From an uncultured Porphyromonadaceae bacterium (lineage in GTDB: Bacteria; Bacteroidota; Bacteroidia; Bacteroidales; Muribaculaceae): DNA of 64,000 nt. The position numbers were made by a program, and so were the translations under genes. The number at the start of each line of letters is the position of its first letter. Position 1 is the stretch's first letter. The notes under the pieces are model-generated. The model was given only the letters and a program-made list of their open reading frames with translations, did not search any database and was not told where the DNA came from. The DNA is taken from the NCBI GenBank assembly GCA_900544305.1, contig UQUV01000012.1, positions 1 to 64,000 of the forward strand. The letters are read 5' to 3'. Shown here in pieces: positions 8,877-17,103 of the stretch.

Positions 8877-8884
8877 TAATTTTG
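8877..8884 (+). promoter_or_regulatory. -7 promoter element of the M28-family lipoprotein gene
   Basis: TAATTTTG is a perfect match and lies 21 bases before the ATG at 8906. It fixes that ATG as the start rather than the in-frame TTG at 8882. Confidence 0.6.
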
Positions 8885-8905
8885 GCAAATAATAATTTTA
8901 GGACT

Positions 8906-9892
8906 ATGAATTTGCGAAACAATCTGATTATACTGGCAGCCGCATTATGCACCATGTCGGGCTGCGCCTCTTCGGCTACGAAAAAAGCGGAAACCGTACA
9001 GCCGCAGGAAAAGCAGGCGGTCGTACCGTCCATCCAGTTCAATGCCGACAGCGCATACGCCTACGTTGCCGCACAATGTGCCTTTGGCGAACGAGTACCC
9101 AACACCGAAGCCCACCGCAAATGCGGCGACTATCTGGCAGGCGAACTGCGCCGCCGGGGAGCGAAAGTGACGGAACAGAACGCCGACCTGAAGGCCTTCG
9201 ACGGCACGGTGCTGAAGGCCCGCAACATCATCGGCGAATTCTATCCGGAAAAGCCCAACCGCATCCTGCTGCTAGCACACTGGGACTGCCGTCCGTGGGC
9301 TGACCACGACCCGAACACCGACAACCGCAAAAAGCCGGTAATGGGAGCTAACGACGGGGCAAGCGGCGTCGGTGTCCTGCTGGAAATCGCACGCCTGCTG
9401 CAACAACACGAACCGCAGGCCGGCATCGACATTCTTTTCACCGATGCCGAGGACTGGGGAGCATCCGACGGCAGCGAAGAGTCATGGGCACTGGGCACAC
9501 AGCATTGGGTAAGCACGCCCCACAGAAGCGGCTACACCTATCCGTCGTTCGGCATTCTGCTGGACATGGTGGGCGACAAAAATGCCGTTTTCGCCCGCGA
9601 ATATTTCTCGCAGGCATACGCCGGAAGCATTGTCGACAAAGTGTGGGAAACAGCGGCTTCACTGGGCTATTCCGACCGTTTTGTCAACCGTGAAGGAGGA
9701 GCCATGACCGACGACCATGTGTTCGTCATCAAGGCCGGCATTCCCTGCATCGACATCATCGACCAGCGTACGGACACGCCTACGGGCTTCTGCCCGCAAT
9801 GGCACACCACTTTCGACACGATGAACCTCATTGACCGTAGCACTTTGAAAGCGGTCGGACAAACCGTCACCACTTTATTGCTCGGAAAATAG
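8906..9892 (+). CDS. M28-family glutaminyl-peptide cyclotransferase-like lipoprotein
   Basis: It is probably a zinc-dependent glutaminyl cyclase, forming N-terminal pyroglutamate on exported proteins, or a related aminopeptidase. The 328 residues start with a signal peptide and lipobox MSGC (lipidated Cys20), which places it in the cell envelope. Zinc-ligand stretches are LLLAHWD (His125), GANDGASG (Asp150), LLE (Glu160) and DILFTDAEDWG (Asp180). WHTTFDTMNLID near the C-terminus carries the last His. WDCRPWADHD is typical of the cyclase-like branch of M28. Bacteroidetes need such an enzyme because many of their exported proteins carry N-terminal Gln. The choice between cyclase and peptidase is an inference from motif style. 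Confidence 0.82.
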   Translation: MNLRNNLIILAAALCTMSGCASSATKKAETVQPQEKQAVVPSIQFNADSAYAYVAAQCAFGERVPNTEAHRKCGDYLAGELRRRGAKVTEQNADLKAFDGTVLKARNIIGEFYPEKPNRILLLAHWDCRPWADHDPNTDNRKKPVMGANDGASGVGVLLEIARLLQQHEPQAGIDILFTDAEDWGASDGSEESWALGTQHWVSTPHRSGYTYPSFGILLDMVGDKNAVFAREYFSQAYAGSIVDKVWETAASLGYSDRFVNREGGAMTDDHVFVIKAGIPCIDIIDQRTDTPTGFCPQWHTTFDTMNLIDRSTLKAVGQTVTTLLLGK

Positions 9893-9977
9893 CTTTTTGC
9901 GTTAAAAAGGGTTTCTATCGGCAATATTTCCGTCAAAAATAAGTAATTTCGCATATCGTAGATTTGTAACACGCAAA

Positions 9978-11498
9978 ATGAAGGAATCTTTAGGCATATC
10001 TCAAGAACAGAAACAAGTTCAACGGCTCACTCCGCAGCAGGTCCAATTCGGAAAAATGCTGGAAATGAGCCAGCTTGAAATTGAGGAAAAGGTACGCCAG
10101 GAAATTGAGGACAATCCCGCCATTGAAGTGGCATCGCCCGCCGAAAGCGAAAAGATGCTGACCGAGGACGGGGAGGTGTTCAAGGAATCGTCGCAGGACA
10201 TGCAGCTGGCCGACTTCCGCGATATGGACGATATGCCCGACGGCTACGACACGGCACACACAGCCGGCACGCCCGAAAGCGAAAATCCGGCCGAACGCAG
10301 CTCCGAAATTCCAAGCTACCGCCTGAAGGAAAACAACTACAGCCCTGACGACAAAGTCTACGAACCGACCATCGTATCGGAAAACTCCCTCATCGACTTC
10401 CTGACGGAACAGGTGAACGAGCGAAACCTGACCGACGAGCAGATGCAAATAGCCGACTACATCATCGGTGAAATCGACGACAACGGCTATCTCACCCGCA
10501 CTGTGCCGTCAATGGCGTCCGACATCGCCTTTCAGACGGGTCTGGACATCAGCGACGAGGAAGTGGCCAACGTGCTGCAAATCATCCGCGACCTCGACCC
10601 TGCGGGTGTAGCCGCCACCGACCTGCGCGACTGCCTGCTGCTCCAGCTCGAACGTCTCGGAGGCTCCAAGCGCAACATGCACGCCTACGAAATCATCGAC
10701 AAGCATTTCGAGGAATTCTCCAAAAAGCATTTCGACAAAATCATGTCGGCAATGTCAATCTCGGAGGAGGAATTCAAGGATGCCATGCTCGCCATACGCG
10801 CACTGAACCCGAAACCCGGAAGCCTTTACAACTCTACCGACGGCAACACGCAGCACATCATTCCCGACTTCAACGTCGAAGTCGACGGAAACAACGTGAC
10901 GCTCACACTGCTCAACAATATTCCCGACCTGCAGATAGAGCAGACCTACCAGCTGATGTACGACGGACTATCCAACCGCAAGGCCGCCAACCGCAACGAG
11001 GAAAAGGCGAACGTATTCGTAAAAGACAAATACGAATCGGCGGCAGGATTCATCAAAATGCTCCGCCAGCGACAGGAAACTCTGTTCAACACGATGCAGG
11101 CCATCGTCAACTGGCAGCGCGACTTCTTCCTGTCGGACGACGAAGCGACATTGAAGCCCATGGTGCTGAAGGACATTTCCGCCATCACCGGCTACGACAT
11201 CTCTGTCATTTCCCGGGCAACGGCAGGAAAATACGTCAGCACACAACGCGGCATCTACCCTATCAAATTCTTCTTCAACGAAGGTTTGAAACACGAATCG
11301 GGCGAGGACGTGTCCTCCCGCGAAATACAAAAGGAACTGAAGAATATCATCGAGACGGAGGACAAGAAAAAGCCGCTCTCCGATGAAATCATCTGCAAAA
11401 TGCTCCAGCAGAAAGGCTACGAAATTGCCCGGCGCACCATCGCAAAATATCGCGAGAAACTGGGCTATCCGGTGGCACGACTGAGAAAAGAATTATAA
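9978..11498 (+). CDS. rpoN: RNA polymerase sigma-54 factor
   Basis: RpoN directs core polymerase to -24/-12 promoters that need an AAA+ activator. The 506 residues contain the Gln-rich activator-interacting region I at the start (about 8-50, with QRLTPQQVQFGKML). An acidic region II (about 60-130), the core-binding domain (about 130-320) and the DNA-binding domain (about 330-506) follow. The RpoN-box stretch ARRTIAKYRE lies near the C-terminus. A near-match -7 element (TAATTTCG, 9944-9951) lies 26 bases before the ATG. No sigma-54 activator is encoded in the window. Confidence 0.95.
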   Translation: MKESLGISQEQKQVQRLTPQQVQFGKMLEMSQLEIEEKVRQEIEDNPAIEVASPAESEKMLTEDGEVFKESSQDMQLADFRDMDDMPDGYDTAHTAGTPESENPAERSSEIPSYRLKENNYSPDDKVYEPTIVSENSLIDFLTEQVNERNLTDEQMQIADYIIGEIDDNGYLTRTVPSMASDIAFQTGLDISDEEVANVLQIIRDLDPAGVAATDLRDCLLLQLERLGGSKRNMHAYEIIDKHFEEFSKKHFDKIMSAMSISEEEFKDAMLAIRALNPKPGSLYNSTDGNTQHIIPDFNVEVDGNNVTLTLLNNIPDLQIEQTYQLMYDGLSNRKAANRNEEKANVFVKDKYESAAGFIKMLRQRQETLFNTMQAIVNWQRDFFLSDDEATLKPMVLKDISAITGYDISVISRATAGKYVSTQRGIYPIKFFFNEGLKHESGEDVSSREIQKELKNIIETEDKKKPLSDEIICKMLQQKGYEIARRTIAKYREKLGYPVARLRKEL

Positions 11499-11521
11499 AC
11501 CTGCAAAATTTTTACTTGAAA

Positions 11522-12172
11522 ATGGATATAATGAACAAAATACCAAATACTCTGGAAGCAAAGGCCATGAGAGTGCTGCACTACATCTCCAGCTTTTTCT
11601 CGGCACTGCTCAGTCCGCTTTTGATGCCTACCTACGGCATGATTGTATCACTCTGGATGTCCAACCTGCTGGTGCTTACGCTTCCGGCCAAACTGACCGT
11701 GCTGTCGGTCATCTTCCTGCTCACCTGCGTAGTGCCGGTTGCGCTCATCCTGCTGCTGAAAGCGCTGAAGCTGATTGAGGACCCGCATCTCAACAACCGC
11801 AAGGAACGCTTCATCCCCTACGTCATCACGATTGTGTGCTACGTGGCAAGCGCCCTCTATCTGGCGTCCATCAACGCTCCGGAATGGCTTTGGATGTTCA
11901 TGTTCGGCGGCGGCTGCGCGGCACTGGTATCGATGATTGTCAACTTCGCATGGAAAATCAGCGCCCACATGGCCGGTATCGGCGGATTTGTAGCCCTCGT
12001 ATGCCGCATCAATGCTGACGGCGACGGCATTTTCGAGCTGCTTCCCGTCATCTGCATCGCCATTGTCATCGCCGGAATCCTCGGCACATCGCGCATCGCC
12101 ATGGAACGCCACACGTTCTGGCAGGTAATTGCCGGAACCGTCAACGGCTTTGTATGTGTATATTTTCTGTAA
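11522..12172 (+). CDS. PAP2-like integral membrane protein
   Basis: The ATG at 11522 is preferred to the in-frame TTG at 11516. The roughly 216-residue protein has about six hydrophobic helices. NNRKERFIPY, WKISAHMAG and SRIAMERHTFWQVIAG correspond in order to the three phosphatase motifs of the PAP2 superfamily in its Bacteroidetes variant. It may dephosphorylate a lipid or isoprenyl pyrophosphate in the inner membrane. It follows rpoN by about 20 bases and precedes purE by 23 bases on the same strand, so rpoN, this gene and purE may form one transcript ending at the 12724 terminator. Confidence 0.7.
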   Translation: MDIMNKIPNTLEAKAMRVLHYISSFFSALLSPLLMPTYGMIVSLWMSNLLVLTLPAKLTVLSVIFLLTCVVPVALILLLKALKLIEDPHLNNRKERFIPYVITIVCYVASALYLASINAPEWLWMFMFGGGCAALVSMIVNFAWKISAHMAGIGGFVALVCRINADGDGIFELLPVICIAIVIAGILGTSRIAMERHTFWQVIAGTVNGFVCVYFL

Positions 12173-12195
12173 ACATTTAATATATAAAAGATATT

Positions 12196-12702
12196 ATGAA
12201 ACCGATTGTAAGTATCATCATGGGCAGCACTTCCGACTTGCCTGTTCTTGAAAAAGCCGCAAAACTTTTCGACGAGTTTGAAATCCCGTTCGAGCTAAAT
12301 GCGCTCTCAGCCCACCGCACTCCGGAAGAAGTGACCGCTTTTGCCACTTCCGCACAGGAACGCGGACTGAAAGTAATCATCGCTGCGGCCGGAATGGCAG
12401 CACACCTGCCGGGAGTAATCGCCGCACAGACCACAGTTCCGGTAATCGGCGTGCCTATCAAATCTACGCTTGAAGGCATGGACGCCCTGCTTGCCATCGT
12501 TCAGATGCCTCCGGGCATTCCGGTAGCCACTGTCGGCATCAACGGCGGACTCAATGCCGCTATCCTTGCCATCCAGATGCTGGCGCTTTCCGATGAAAAG
12601 ATTGCTGCTAAACTGGAAACCTACAAAAAGAATCTGGCTAAAAAAATCGTGAAAGCCAACGAAGACCTTTCGCGCATCGAATACAAATTCAAAACTAACT
12701 AA
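12196..12702 (+). CDS. purE: N5-carboxyaminoimidazole ribonucleotide mutase
   Basis: PurE moves the carboxyl group of N5-CAIR to C4 in purine biosynthesis. The 168-residue length and the motifs IMGSTSDLPV, LSAHRTPE, IAAAGMAAHLPG and GGLNAAI are those of class I PurE, including the active-site Ser, Asp and His. No purK is adjacent. A terminator follows within 25 bases. Confidence 0.95.
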   Translation: MKPIVSIIMGSTSDLPVLEKAAKLFDEFEIPFELNALSAHRTPEEVTAFATSAQERGLKVIIAAAGMAAHLPGVIAAQTTVPVIGVPIKSTLEGMDALLAIVQMPPGIPVATVGINGGLNAAILAIQMLALSDEKIAAKLETYKKNLAKKIVKANEDLSRIEYKFKTN

Positions 12703-12723
12703 TTCGAATTTTTCCTACCACGG

Positions 12724-12760
12724 TTACCCTGCGCGAATCAGTGCAGGGTAATCTTTTTTT
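12724..12760 (+). terminator. Intrinsic terminator after purE
   Basis: TTACCCTGC (12724-12732) pairs with GCAGGGTAA (12743-12751) and is followed by TCTTTTTTT. It ends only 13 bases before the ispG start, so ispG either has leader-internal control or depends on partial read-through. Confidence 0.85.
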
Positions 12761-12772
12761 CAGGTTACAACT

Positions 12773-14503
12773 ATGGACAGCTTCAACTACATCCGACGGA
12801 AATCCTCTGTCGTTGAAATCGGCAACATACCTCTTGGCGGCGACAACCCGATCCGCATACAGTCGATGACCTCCACTTCCACCCTCGACACGGAGGGAAG
12901 TGTCGCACAATGCAAGCGCATCTTCGATGCCGGGGCCGACTATGTGCGCCTGACGGCTCAGGGAGTGCGCGAAGCGGAAAACATCGGCGTCATCCGCCAG
13001 CGCCTGCACGACGACGGCTATACAAAGCCGCTCGTTGCCGACATCCACTTCAACCCGAAAGCGGCGTTTGCGGCAGCGGTGACTACCGACAAGGTACGAA
13101 TCAACCCCGGCAACTTTGTGGACGCGGCGCGCACATTCAAGAAATTGGAATACACGGATGAGGAATATCGCGAAGAAATCCAGAAAATCGACAAGGCGCT
13201 CATCCCGTTCCTTGAAATATGCCGCGAGCATAACACAGCCGTACGGTTGGGTGTCAACCACGGCTCGCTTTCCGACAGAATCATGAGCCGCTATGGCGAT
13301 ACGCCTGCCGGAATGGTGGAATCGGCAATGGAATTCCTCCGAATCTGCTGCCGCGTGAAATTCTACAATGTGGTCATCTCCATCAAGGCCTCGAACACGG
13401 TCATAATGGTAGAAACGGTACGCCGCCTTATCAAGGCCATGGACGAGGAGAACATGCACTTCCCGCTGCACCTGGGTGTGACGGAAGCCGGCGACGGTGA
13501 GGACGGACGCATCAAGTCGGCTGTTGGAATCGGTGCTCTGCTCTCTGAAGGCATCGGCGACACCATCCGCGTATCCCTGAGCGAAGACTCGGAACTGGAA
13601 ATACCGGTGGCACGAAAACTGGTGGACTACATCACGGCACGCGCCGGACATGCACCTATTCACGGTACATTTGCCCAAACCTATAATTATATAGAGCCGC
13701 AACGGCGCACTACGAAAGCCGTAGGACCGGTGGGTGGCGGCAAACAGCCGGTAGTGCTCACCGCCCTGTCGCGCGAAGAACTGAAAGGCTATAAGCTCCA
13801 ACCTGACTACACACTGGAAGAATGCCGGGCACATGCCGACGGCATCAACTGGATGGAAGCCGACGCGTCGGCCGATGCCGAAACAGTGGCACGCGCAGCC
13901 GAAGCTACTCCCGACACCGTCATTCTGCTGACTTCCCGCCATCAGAACCCGGTCGGCGAACTGCAAGCCTTTATCCATCGCCTGACGGACTGCGGCTGCA
14001 CAGTGCCGATAGTGGTACGCATGTCGTACAACGACTCTGAAGCGGAAGACGTACAGATAAAGGCAGGAGCCGACTTTGGCACACTGTTCATCAACCGCCT
14101 TGCCGACGGCATTCTGCTGGAAGCGCCGCAACTGGCAGAAAAAACCGATGCCGTGCGCTACGCCTTCGGTATCCTTCAGGCTGCACGTCTCCGTGTCAGC
14201 AAGACGGAATTCATTTCCTGTCCGAGCTGCGGCCGTACTCTTTTCGACCTACAACAGACCGTCCGCGAAATCAAGGCGGCAACATCCCACCTGAAAGGTC
14301 TCAAAATCGGCATTATGGGCTGCATTGTCAACGGCCCGGGCGAAATGGCGGACGCCGACTACGGATATGTAGGTGCGGCTGTCGGAAAAGTCAGCCTTTA
14401 CAAAAACAAGGAATGCATCGAACGCAATATTCCTCAGGAAGAAGCCCTGACCCATCTCATCGACCTTATCAAGGCAAACGGCGACTGGACAGATCCGGAA
14501 TAG
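12773..14503 (+). CDS. ispG: 4-hydroxy-3-methylbut-2-en-1-yl diphosphate synthase, large form
   Basis: IspG (GcpE) reductively converts the cyclic diphosphate MEcPP to HMBPP in the non-mevalonate isoprenoid pathway. At 576 residues it is the large type with an extra internal domain (about 290-440), known from Bacteroidetes, Chlamydiae and plants; E. coli IspG has about 370. The TIM-barrel N-terminus includes PIRIQSMTSTSTLDT. The [4Fe-4S] ligands are Cys483 and Cys486 (SCPSC), Cys517 (MGCIVNG) and Glu524 (GPGE). The frame is intact. Confidence 0.96.
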   Translation: MDSFNYIRRKSSVVEIGNIPLGGDNPIRIQSMTSTSTLDTEGSVAQCKRIFDAGADYVRLTAQGVREAENIGVIRQRLHDDGYTKPLVADIHFNPKAAFAAAVTTDKVRINPGNFVDAARTFKKLEYTDEEYREEIQKIDKALIPFLEICREHNTAVRLGVNHGSLSDRIMSRYGDTPAGMVESAMEFLRICCRVKFYNVVISIKASNTVIMVETVRRLIKAMDEENMHFPLHLGVTEAGDGEDGRIKSAVGIGALLSEGIGDTIRVSLSEDSELEIPVARKLVDYITARAGHAPIHGTFAQTYNYIEPQRRTTKAVGPVGGGKQPVVLTALSREELKGYKLQPDYTLEECRAHADGINWMEADASADAETVARAAEATPDTVILLTSRHQNPVGELQAFIHRLTDCGCTVPIVVRMSYNDSEAEDVQIKAGADFGTLFINRLADGILLEAPQLAEKTDAVRYAFGILQAARLRVSKTEFISCPSCGRTLFDLQQTVREIKAATSHLKGLKIGIMGCIVNGPGEMADADYGYVGAAVGKVSLYKNKECIERNIPQEEALTHLIDLIKANGDWTDPE

Positions 14504-14528
14504 ACAACACAACTCTGATACAAAAACA

Positions 14529-14565
14529 AAAAAACTCTTGCCCCCTCTGGGACAAGAGTTTTTAT
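14529..14565. terminator. Bidirectional terminator downstream of ispG
   Basis: AAAACTCTTG (14531-14540) and CAAGAGTTTT (14553-14562) form a stem with T-runs on both strands. It can stop ispG on the plus strand and the small minus-strand unit described at 14581-14729. Confidence 0.9.
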
Positions 14566-14573
14566 TTACTCTA

Positions 14574-14654
14574 TTTATACCTACTTCATAATGAAAAACC
14601 TTATTTTTAGTCTCATTTCTTGATACTCCTTGCTTAAGCACAAGTAGGTATAAA
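14574..14654. repeat. 13-bp perfect inverted repeat in the ispG/tRNA-Leu gap
   Basis: TTTATACCTACTT (14574-14586) and AAGTAGGTATAAA (14642-14654) are exact reverse complements around 55 bases. The right arm overlaps the T-run of the small-RNA terminator, so in a minus-strand transcript the arms could compete with that terminator. Confidence 0.7.
14581..14616 (-). CDS. Possible 11-residue small protein MRLKIRFFIMK
   Basis: On the minus strand an ATG (14616-14614) follows a strong AAGGAG ribosome-binding site by 9 bases, and the frame reads MRLKIRFFIMK then a stop. It lies downstream of a candidate -7 element, a terminator hairpin and one arm of an inverted repeat, and upstream of a terminator working on this strand. 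It may be a leader peptide or an unannotated microprotein. Strong ribosome-binding sites are not the rule in this phylum, which makes this one notable, but an 11-codon frame can occur by chance. Confidence 0.3.
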   Translation of the reverse strand: MRLKIRFFIMK

Positions 14655-14715
14655 AAAAATTGATTGTCTCACGACAACCAATCTTGTTAACCTTAAATCT
14701 AATACCATGAAAAAC
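14652..14715 (-). ncRNA. Candidate small terminated RNA
   Basis: Between the -7 element TACATTTG (14722-14729) and a strong intrinsic terminator lie about 60 transcribed bases without a protein gene. The terminator stem is ATTGGTTGTC and GACAATCAAT at 14659-14682 read on the minus strand, followed by eight T. I infer a small RNA or attenuator transcript on the minus strand. Its function is unknown and I do not name a family. Confidence 0.45.
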
Positions 14716-14721
14716 ACATTG

Positions 14722-14729
14722 CAAATGTA
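14722..14729 (-). promoter_or_regulatory. -7 element of the small minus-strand unit
   Basis: The minus strand reads TACATTTG, a perfect TAnnTTTG match, 40 bases before the terminator stem at 14682. Confidence 0.4.
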
Positions 14730-14833
14730 CAAACATTATGTTATATAGCATAGCAATAGAGCAAAAAAATGCATTACGTTTGATTTATTTAACATATATG
14801 TACTCAAATTTCGCCCAAACCTTCATTTTAGGG

Positions 14834-14866
14834 CAAAAAAAATCCTCCCTGCAAGCAGGAAGGATT
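14834..14866 (-). terminator. Intrinsic terminator of tRNA-Leu
   Basis: On the minus strand AATCCTTCCTGC and GCAGGGAGGATT form a long stem with a 2-base gap, followed by at least seven T, starting 11 bases after the tRNA 3' end. Confidence 0.88.
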
Positions 14867-14876
14867 GAAATTCTTG

Positions 14877-14960
14877 TGCCCAAGACCGGACTCGAACCGA
14901 CACAGCTGTTACACCACCAGAACCTGAAACTGGCGCGTCTACCAATTCCGCCACCTGGGC
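14877..14960 (-). tRNA. tRNA-Leu (CAG)
   Basis: The 84-base cloverleaf has acceptor strands GCCCAGG and CTTGGGC. The D-arm stretch is GGCGGAATTGGTAGACGC, the loop TTCAGGT carries anticodon CAG, a long type II variable arm follows, and GGTTCGAGTCC is the T-arm. CCA is not encoded. A -7 element and a terminator frame it. Confidence 0.93.
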
Positions 14961-14978
14961 ATTTCAGATTTCCGATGG

Positions 14979-14986
14979 CAAAGATA
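14979..14986 (-). promoter_or_regulatory. -7 promoter element of tRNA-Leu
   Basis: The minus strand reads TATCTTTG, a perfect match, 18 bases before the tRNA 5' end. Confidence 0.6.
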
Positions 14987-15051
14987 CAGAAAAATTTGTT
15001 AATACGCGCATTATTCCAAACTTTTTTATCTTTTTTAATGCAAGAAAATCG

Positions 15052-15059
15052 TACCTTTG
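15052..15059 (+). promoter_or_regulatory. -7 promoter element of slyD
   Basis: TACCTTTG is a perfect match 41 bases before the slyD start. Confidence 0.65.
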
Positions 15060-15100
15060 CACTTGATTTTCGATTAAGTAATTAATTTATAGGATAATAT

Positions 15101-15664
15101 ATGGAAAAAGTTACAAACGGCAAGTATGTTGAACTTGCATACGAACTTTCAGAGCTCGACGGCACTAAAGAAGAAACAATGCTCGTAATGACCAAAGAGC
15201 ATCCGGAATGCATTGTGTTCGGCGTTGAACAAAACGTATTGCCAGCCCTCCTCAACGCACTTGAAGGAAAAACAGTCGGCGACACATTCGACACCGTCAT
15301 CGAACCAAAGGACGCTTTCGGCGAATTCAACGAAAAGCTGCTGATGACTTTGGAACGCGAACTCTTTGAAAGAGACGGTAAATTCGACAGCGAACACGTA
15401 CACAACGGCGCCATCATCACCATGATGACAGCTGAAGGTTATCCTGTACAGGGCCTTGTGCTGAACGTTGGCGAGAAAAACGTGCAAGTCGACTTCAACC
15501 ATCCGCTTGCAGGCAAGACAGTACATTTCAAAGGCGAAATCCTGACCGTGCGCGATGCTACCGAACAGGAACTTCACCCGTCATGCGGCGGAGGATGCAG
15601 CGGATGCGGTGACGGCGGTCATGACCACAATTGTGGCGGCTGCGGCGACGGATGCTGCCACTAA
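15101..15664 (+). CDS. slyD: SlyD-type FKBP peptidyl-prolyl isomerase and metallochaperone
   Basis: This cytosolic chaperone and prolyl isomerase probably also delivers nickel or other metals. The 187 residues have an FKBP domain split by an inserted-flap (IF) domain (about 70-125), as in SlyD. The C-terminal tail (about 157-187) holds many Cys, Gly and His (HPSCGGGCSGCG, GCGDGCCH), typical of the SlyD metal-binding tail. It is monocistronic with its own -7 element. Confidence 0.92.
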   Translation: MEKVTNGKYVELAYELSELDGTKEETMLVMTKEHPECIVFGVEQNVLPALLNALEGKTVGDTFDTVIEPKDAFGEFNEKLLMTLERELFERDGKFDSEHVHNGAIITMMTAEGYPVQGLVLNVGEKNVQVDFNHPLAGKTVHFKGEILTVRDATEQELHPSCGGGCSGCGDGGHDHNCGGCGDGCCH

Positions 15665-16048
15665 ACACCGTTTCAGAAACAAACATTAAAGGGGTTGCGG
15701 TCAGAAAACCGCAGTCCCTTTGCTGTTTCTTGCCCATAAATATTTCCTTTTGGAACCTAAAGATTTCACAACAAAACATAAAATATTTCGCTTTGAAACA
15801 CAAAATTTACTGATTTTTATCTATTTTATAGGTAGAAACCACAAAAAACAGCTCAAAATCTTTTATTTCCCATTTTTTTGACTTATTTTTGCGACATAGC
15901 AACAAAAACAAAGCTACGTTCGTAATATTTGCAATTACGTTACGAAACAAAAGAACGAAATGCCAATAAGTATGACGAAGCTTATACTATAACCTTTCTT
16001 AATTCACCTTAAAGACGTAAGACATCAACTAATTTAATACCTCTAATT
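15665..16048. other. 384-base intergenic region with promoter and structured leader
   Basis: An imperfect GC hairpin (about 15688-15720, GGTTGCGGT with ACCGCAGTCC) may end slyD, though its T-run is weak. TATTTTTG (15884-15891) is a perfect plus-strand -7 match for the next gene, giving a leader of roughly 150 bases. That leader contains an inverted repeat, TTCGTAA (15919-15925) and TTACGAA (15940-15946). I see no gene here. Confidence 0.45.
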
Positions 16049-16813
16049 ATGAAAGCGACAAAAAAACTGACAGGACTTTTAAGTTTCCTGCTTATGATTT
16101 CTTCTTTTGGAGTTGCAAACGCCCAATTGCACATGAGTGGAACTGTTAGCAACAACCACCTGTGGCGCGGTATGGAAGTCGGCGACGGTCTTGTTCTTTC
16201 AACCGACCTCTCTGTTTCCGACAAAAATCAATACATCCGCGCCGGCTTTTGGGGCGGCACAAACGTTACGGGTTCATACAAGGAATTTGACTACTATGTA
16301 ACCCTCTCCTACAACCGGCTGAGCCTCTCTATCTGGGATATCTACAACTTCTCGCCGGGCGCTACCTACAACAACCGCGAATTCTTCAACTACAAGAAAG
16401 GCGAAACAGGCCGTTTCATCGACGCGACCCTTTCCTACACCATCAGCGAAAAGGTTCCTTTGCTGCTCAGCTGGTCAACCGTACTCTACGGCCGCGACCG
16501 TGACGCAATGAACAAAAAGAACCTGTATTCAACTTTCGCCTATGCGGAATATCCGGTTTACAAGAACGAAAAATGGACAGTAACTCCGGGATTGGGAGCC
16601 GCATTTGCCCTCTCGCCTGCCAAAGACGCTGCCGGAAATAAAATCAAGAACAATTTCTACGGCGAATCTGCCGGCATTGTTCACATCAGCCTGGCTACTA
16701 CCTACAATCTGACAATCAAGAACTACGCAATGCCTATCACAGCAAAAGCACTGTTCAACCCGAAGAGCAACAAGGGATATTTCCAGATTGCCGCACAGGT
16801 ATTCTCTTTCTAA
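16049..16813 (+). CDS. Outer-membrane beta-barrel protein of unknown function
   Basis: The 254 residues start with a signal peptide (about 1-25, cut near ANAQ). The rest is alternating polar/aromatic strands (YYVTLSYNRLSLSIWDIY, IDATLSYTI) ending in FQIAAQVFSF, a typical C-terminal barrel strand with terminal Phe. I take it as a conserved Bacteroidetes outer-membrane protein, perhaps a small pore; no enzyme motif is visible. It has its own promoter and terminator. Confidence 0.75.
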   Translation: MKATKKLTGLLSFLLMISSFGVANAQLHMSGTVSNNHLWRGMEVGDGLVLSTDLSVSDKNQYIRAGFWGGTNVTGSYKEFDYYVTLSYNRLSLSIWDIYNFSPGATYNNREFFNYKKGETGRFIDATLSYTISEKVPLLLSWSTVLYGRDRDAMNKKNLYSTFAYAEYPVYKNEKWTVTPGLGAAFALSPAKDAAGNKIKNNFYGESAGIVHISLATTYNLTIKNYAMPITAKALFNPKSNKGYFQIAAQVFSF

Positions 16814-16853
16814 GCGAACAAAAGCCTGATACGTTTCTAATATGAATGAACGG

Positions 16854-16892
16854 TCCGGAATTGCCAACCTTGGCATTCCGGACTTATTTTTT
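16854..16892 (+). terminator. Intrinsic terminator after the 16049 gene
   Basis: TCCGGAATTGCCAA pairs with TTGGCATTCCGGA with one bulge, followed by ACTTATTTTTT. Confidence 0.85.
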
Positions 16893-16999
16893 AACCGACA
16901 ACCATTTCACCCAACTACCGACAACGCAACGGAGAACCAACCCTTCTGTTTGACAATAAAATACACGCCACATACATCAATAATAAGATTTAACAATCA

Positions 17000-17007
17000 C
17001 CCCCCCC
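17000..17007. repeat. Run of eight C upstream of an outer-membrane protein gene
   Basis: Eight consecutive C bases stand in an otherwise AT-rich intergenic stretch about 97 bases before the ATG at 17104. Such tracts can slip; see findings. Confidence 0.7.
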
Positions 17008-17103
17008 ATTTAATATTTGTTAACCCAATATACTTGTTAACGAAGAATAATTAGCCTTATTTTGTCGACGAATAAGAACCCAATCATAATAATTGACAAC
17101 ATC

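Noticed and set aside
12695..14131. 478-codon frame antisense to ispG
   Set aside because: It is a shadow of the G+C-rich third-position pattern of ispG, with no recognisable domain. The same applies to other long antisense frames (for example over ribF, korA, acrB and the histidine phosphatase).
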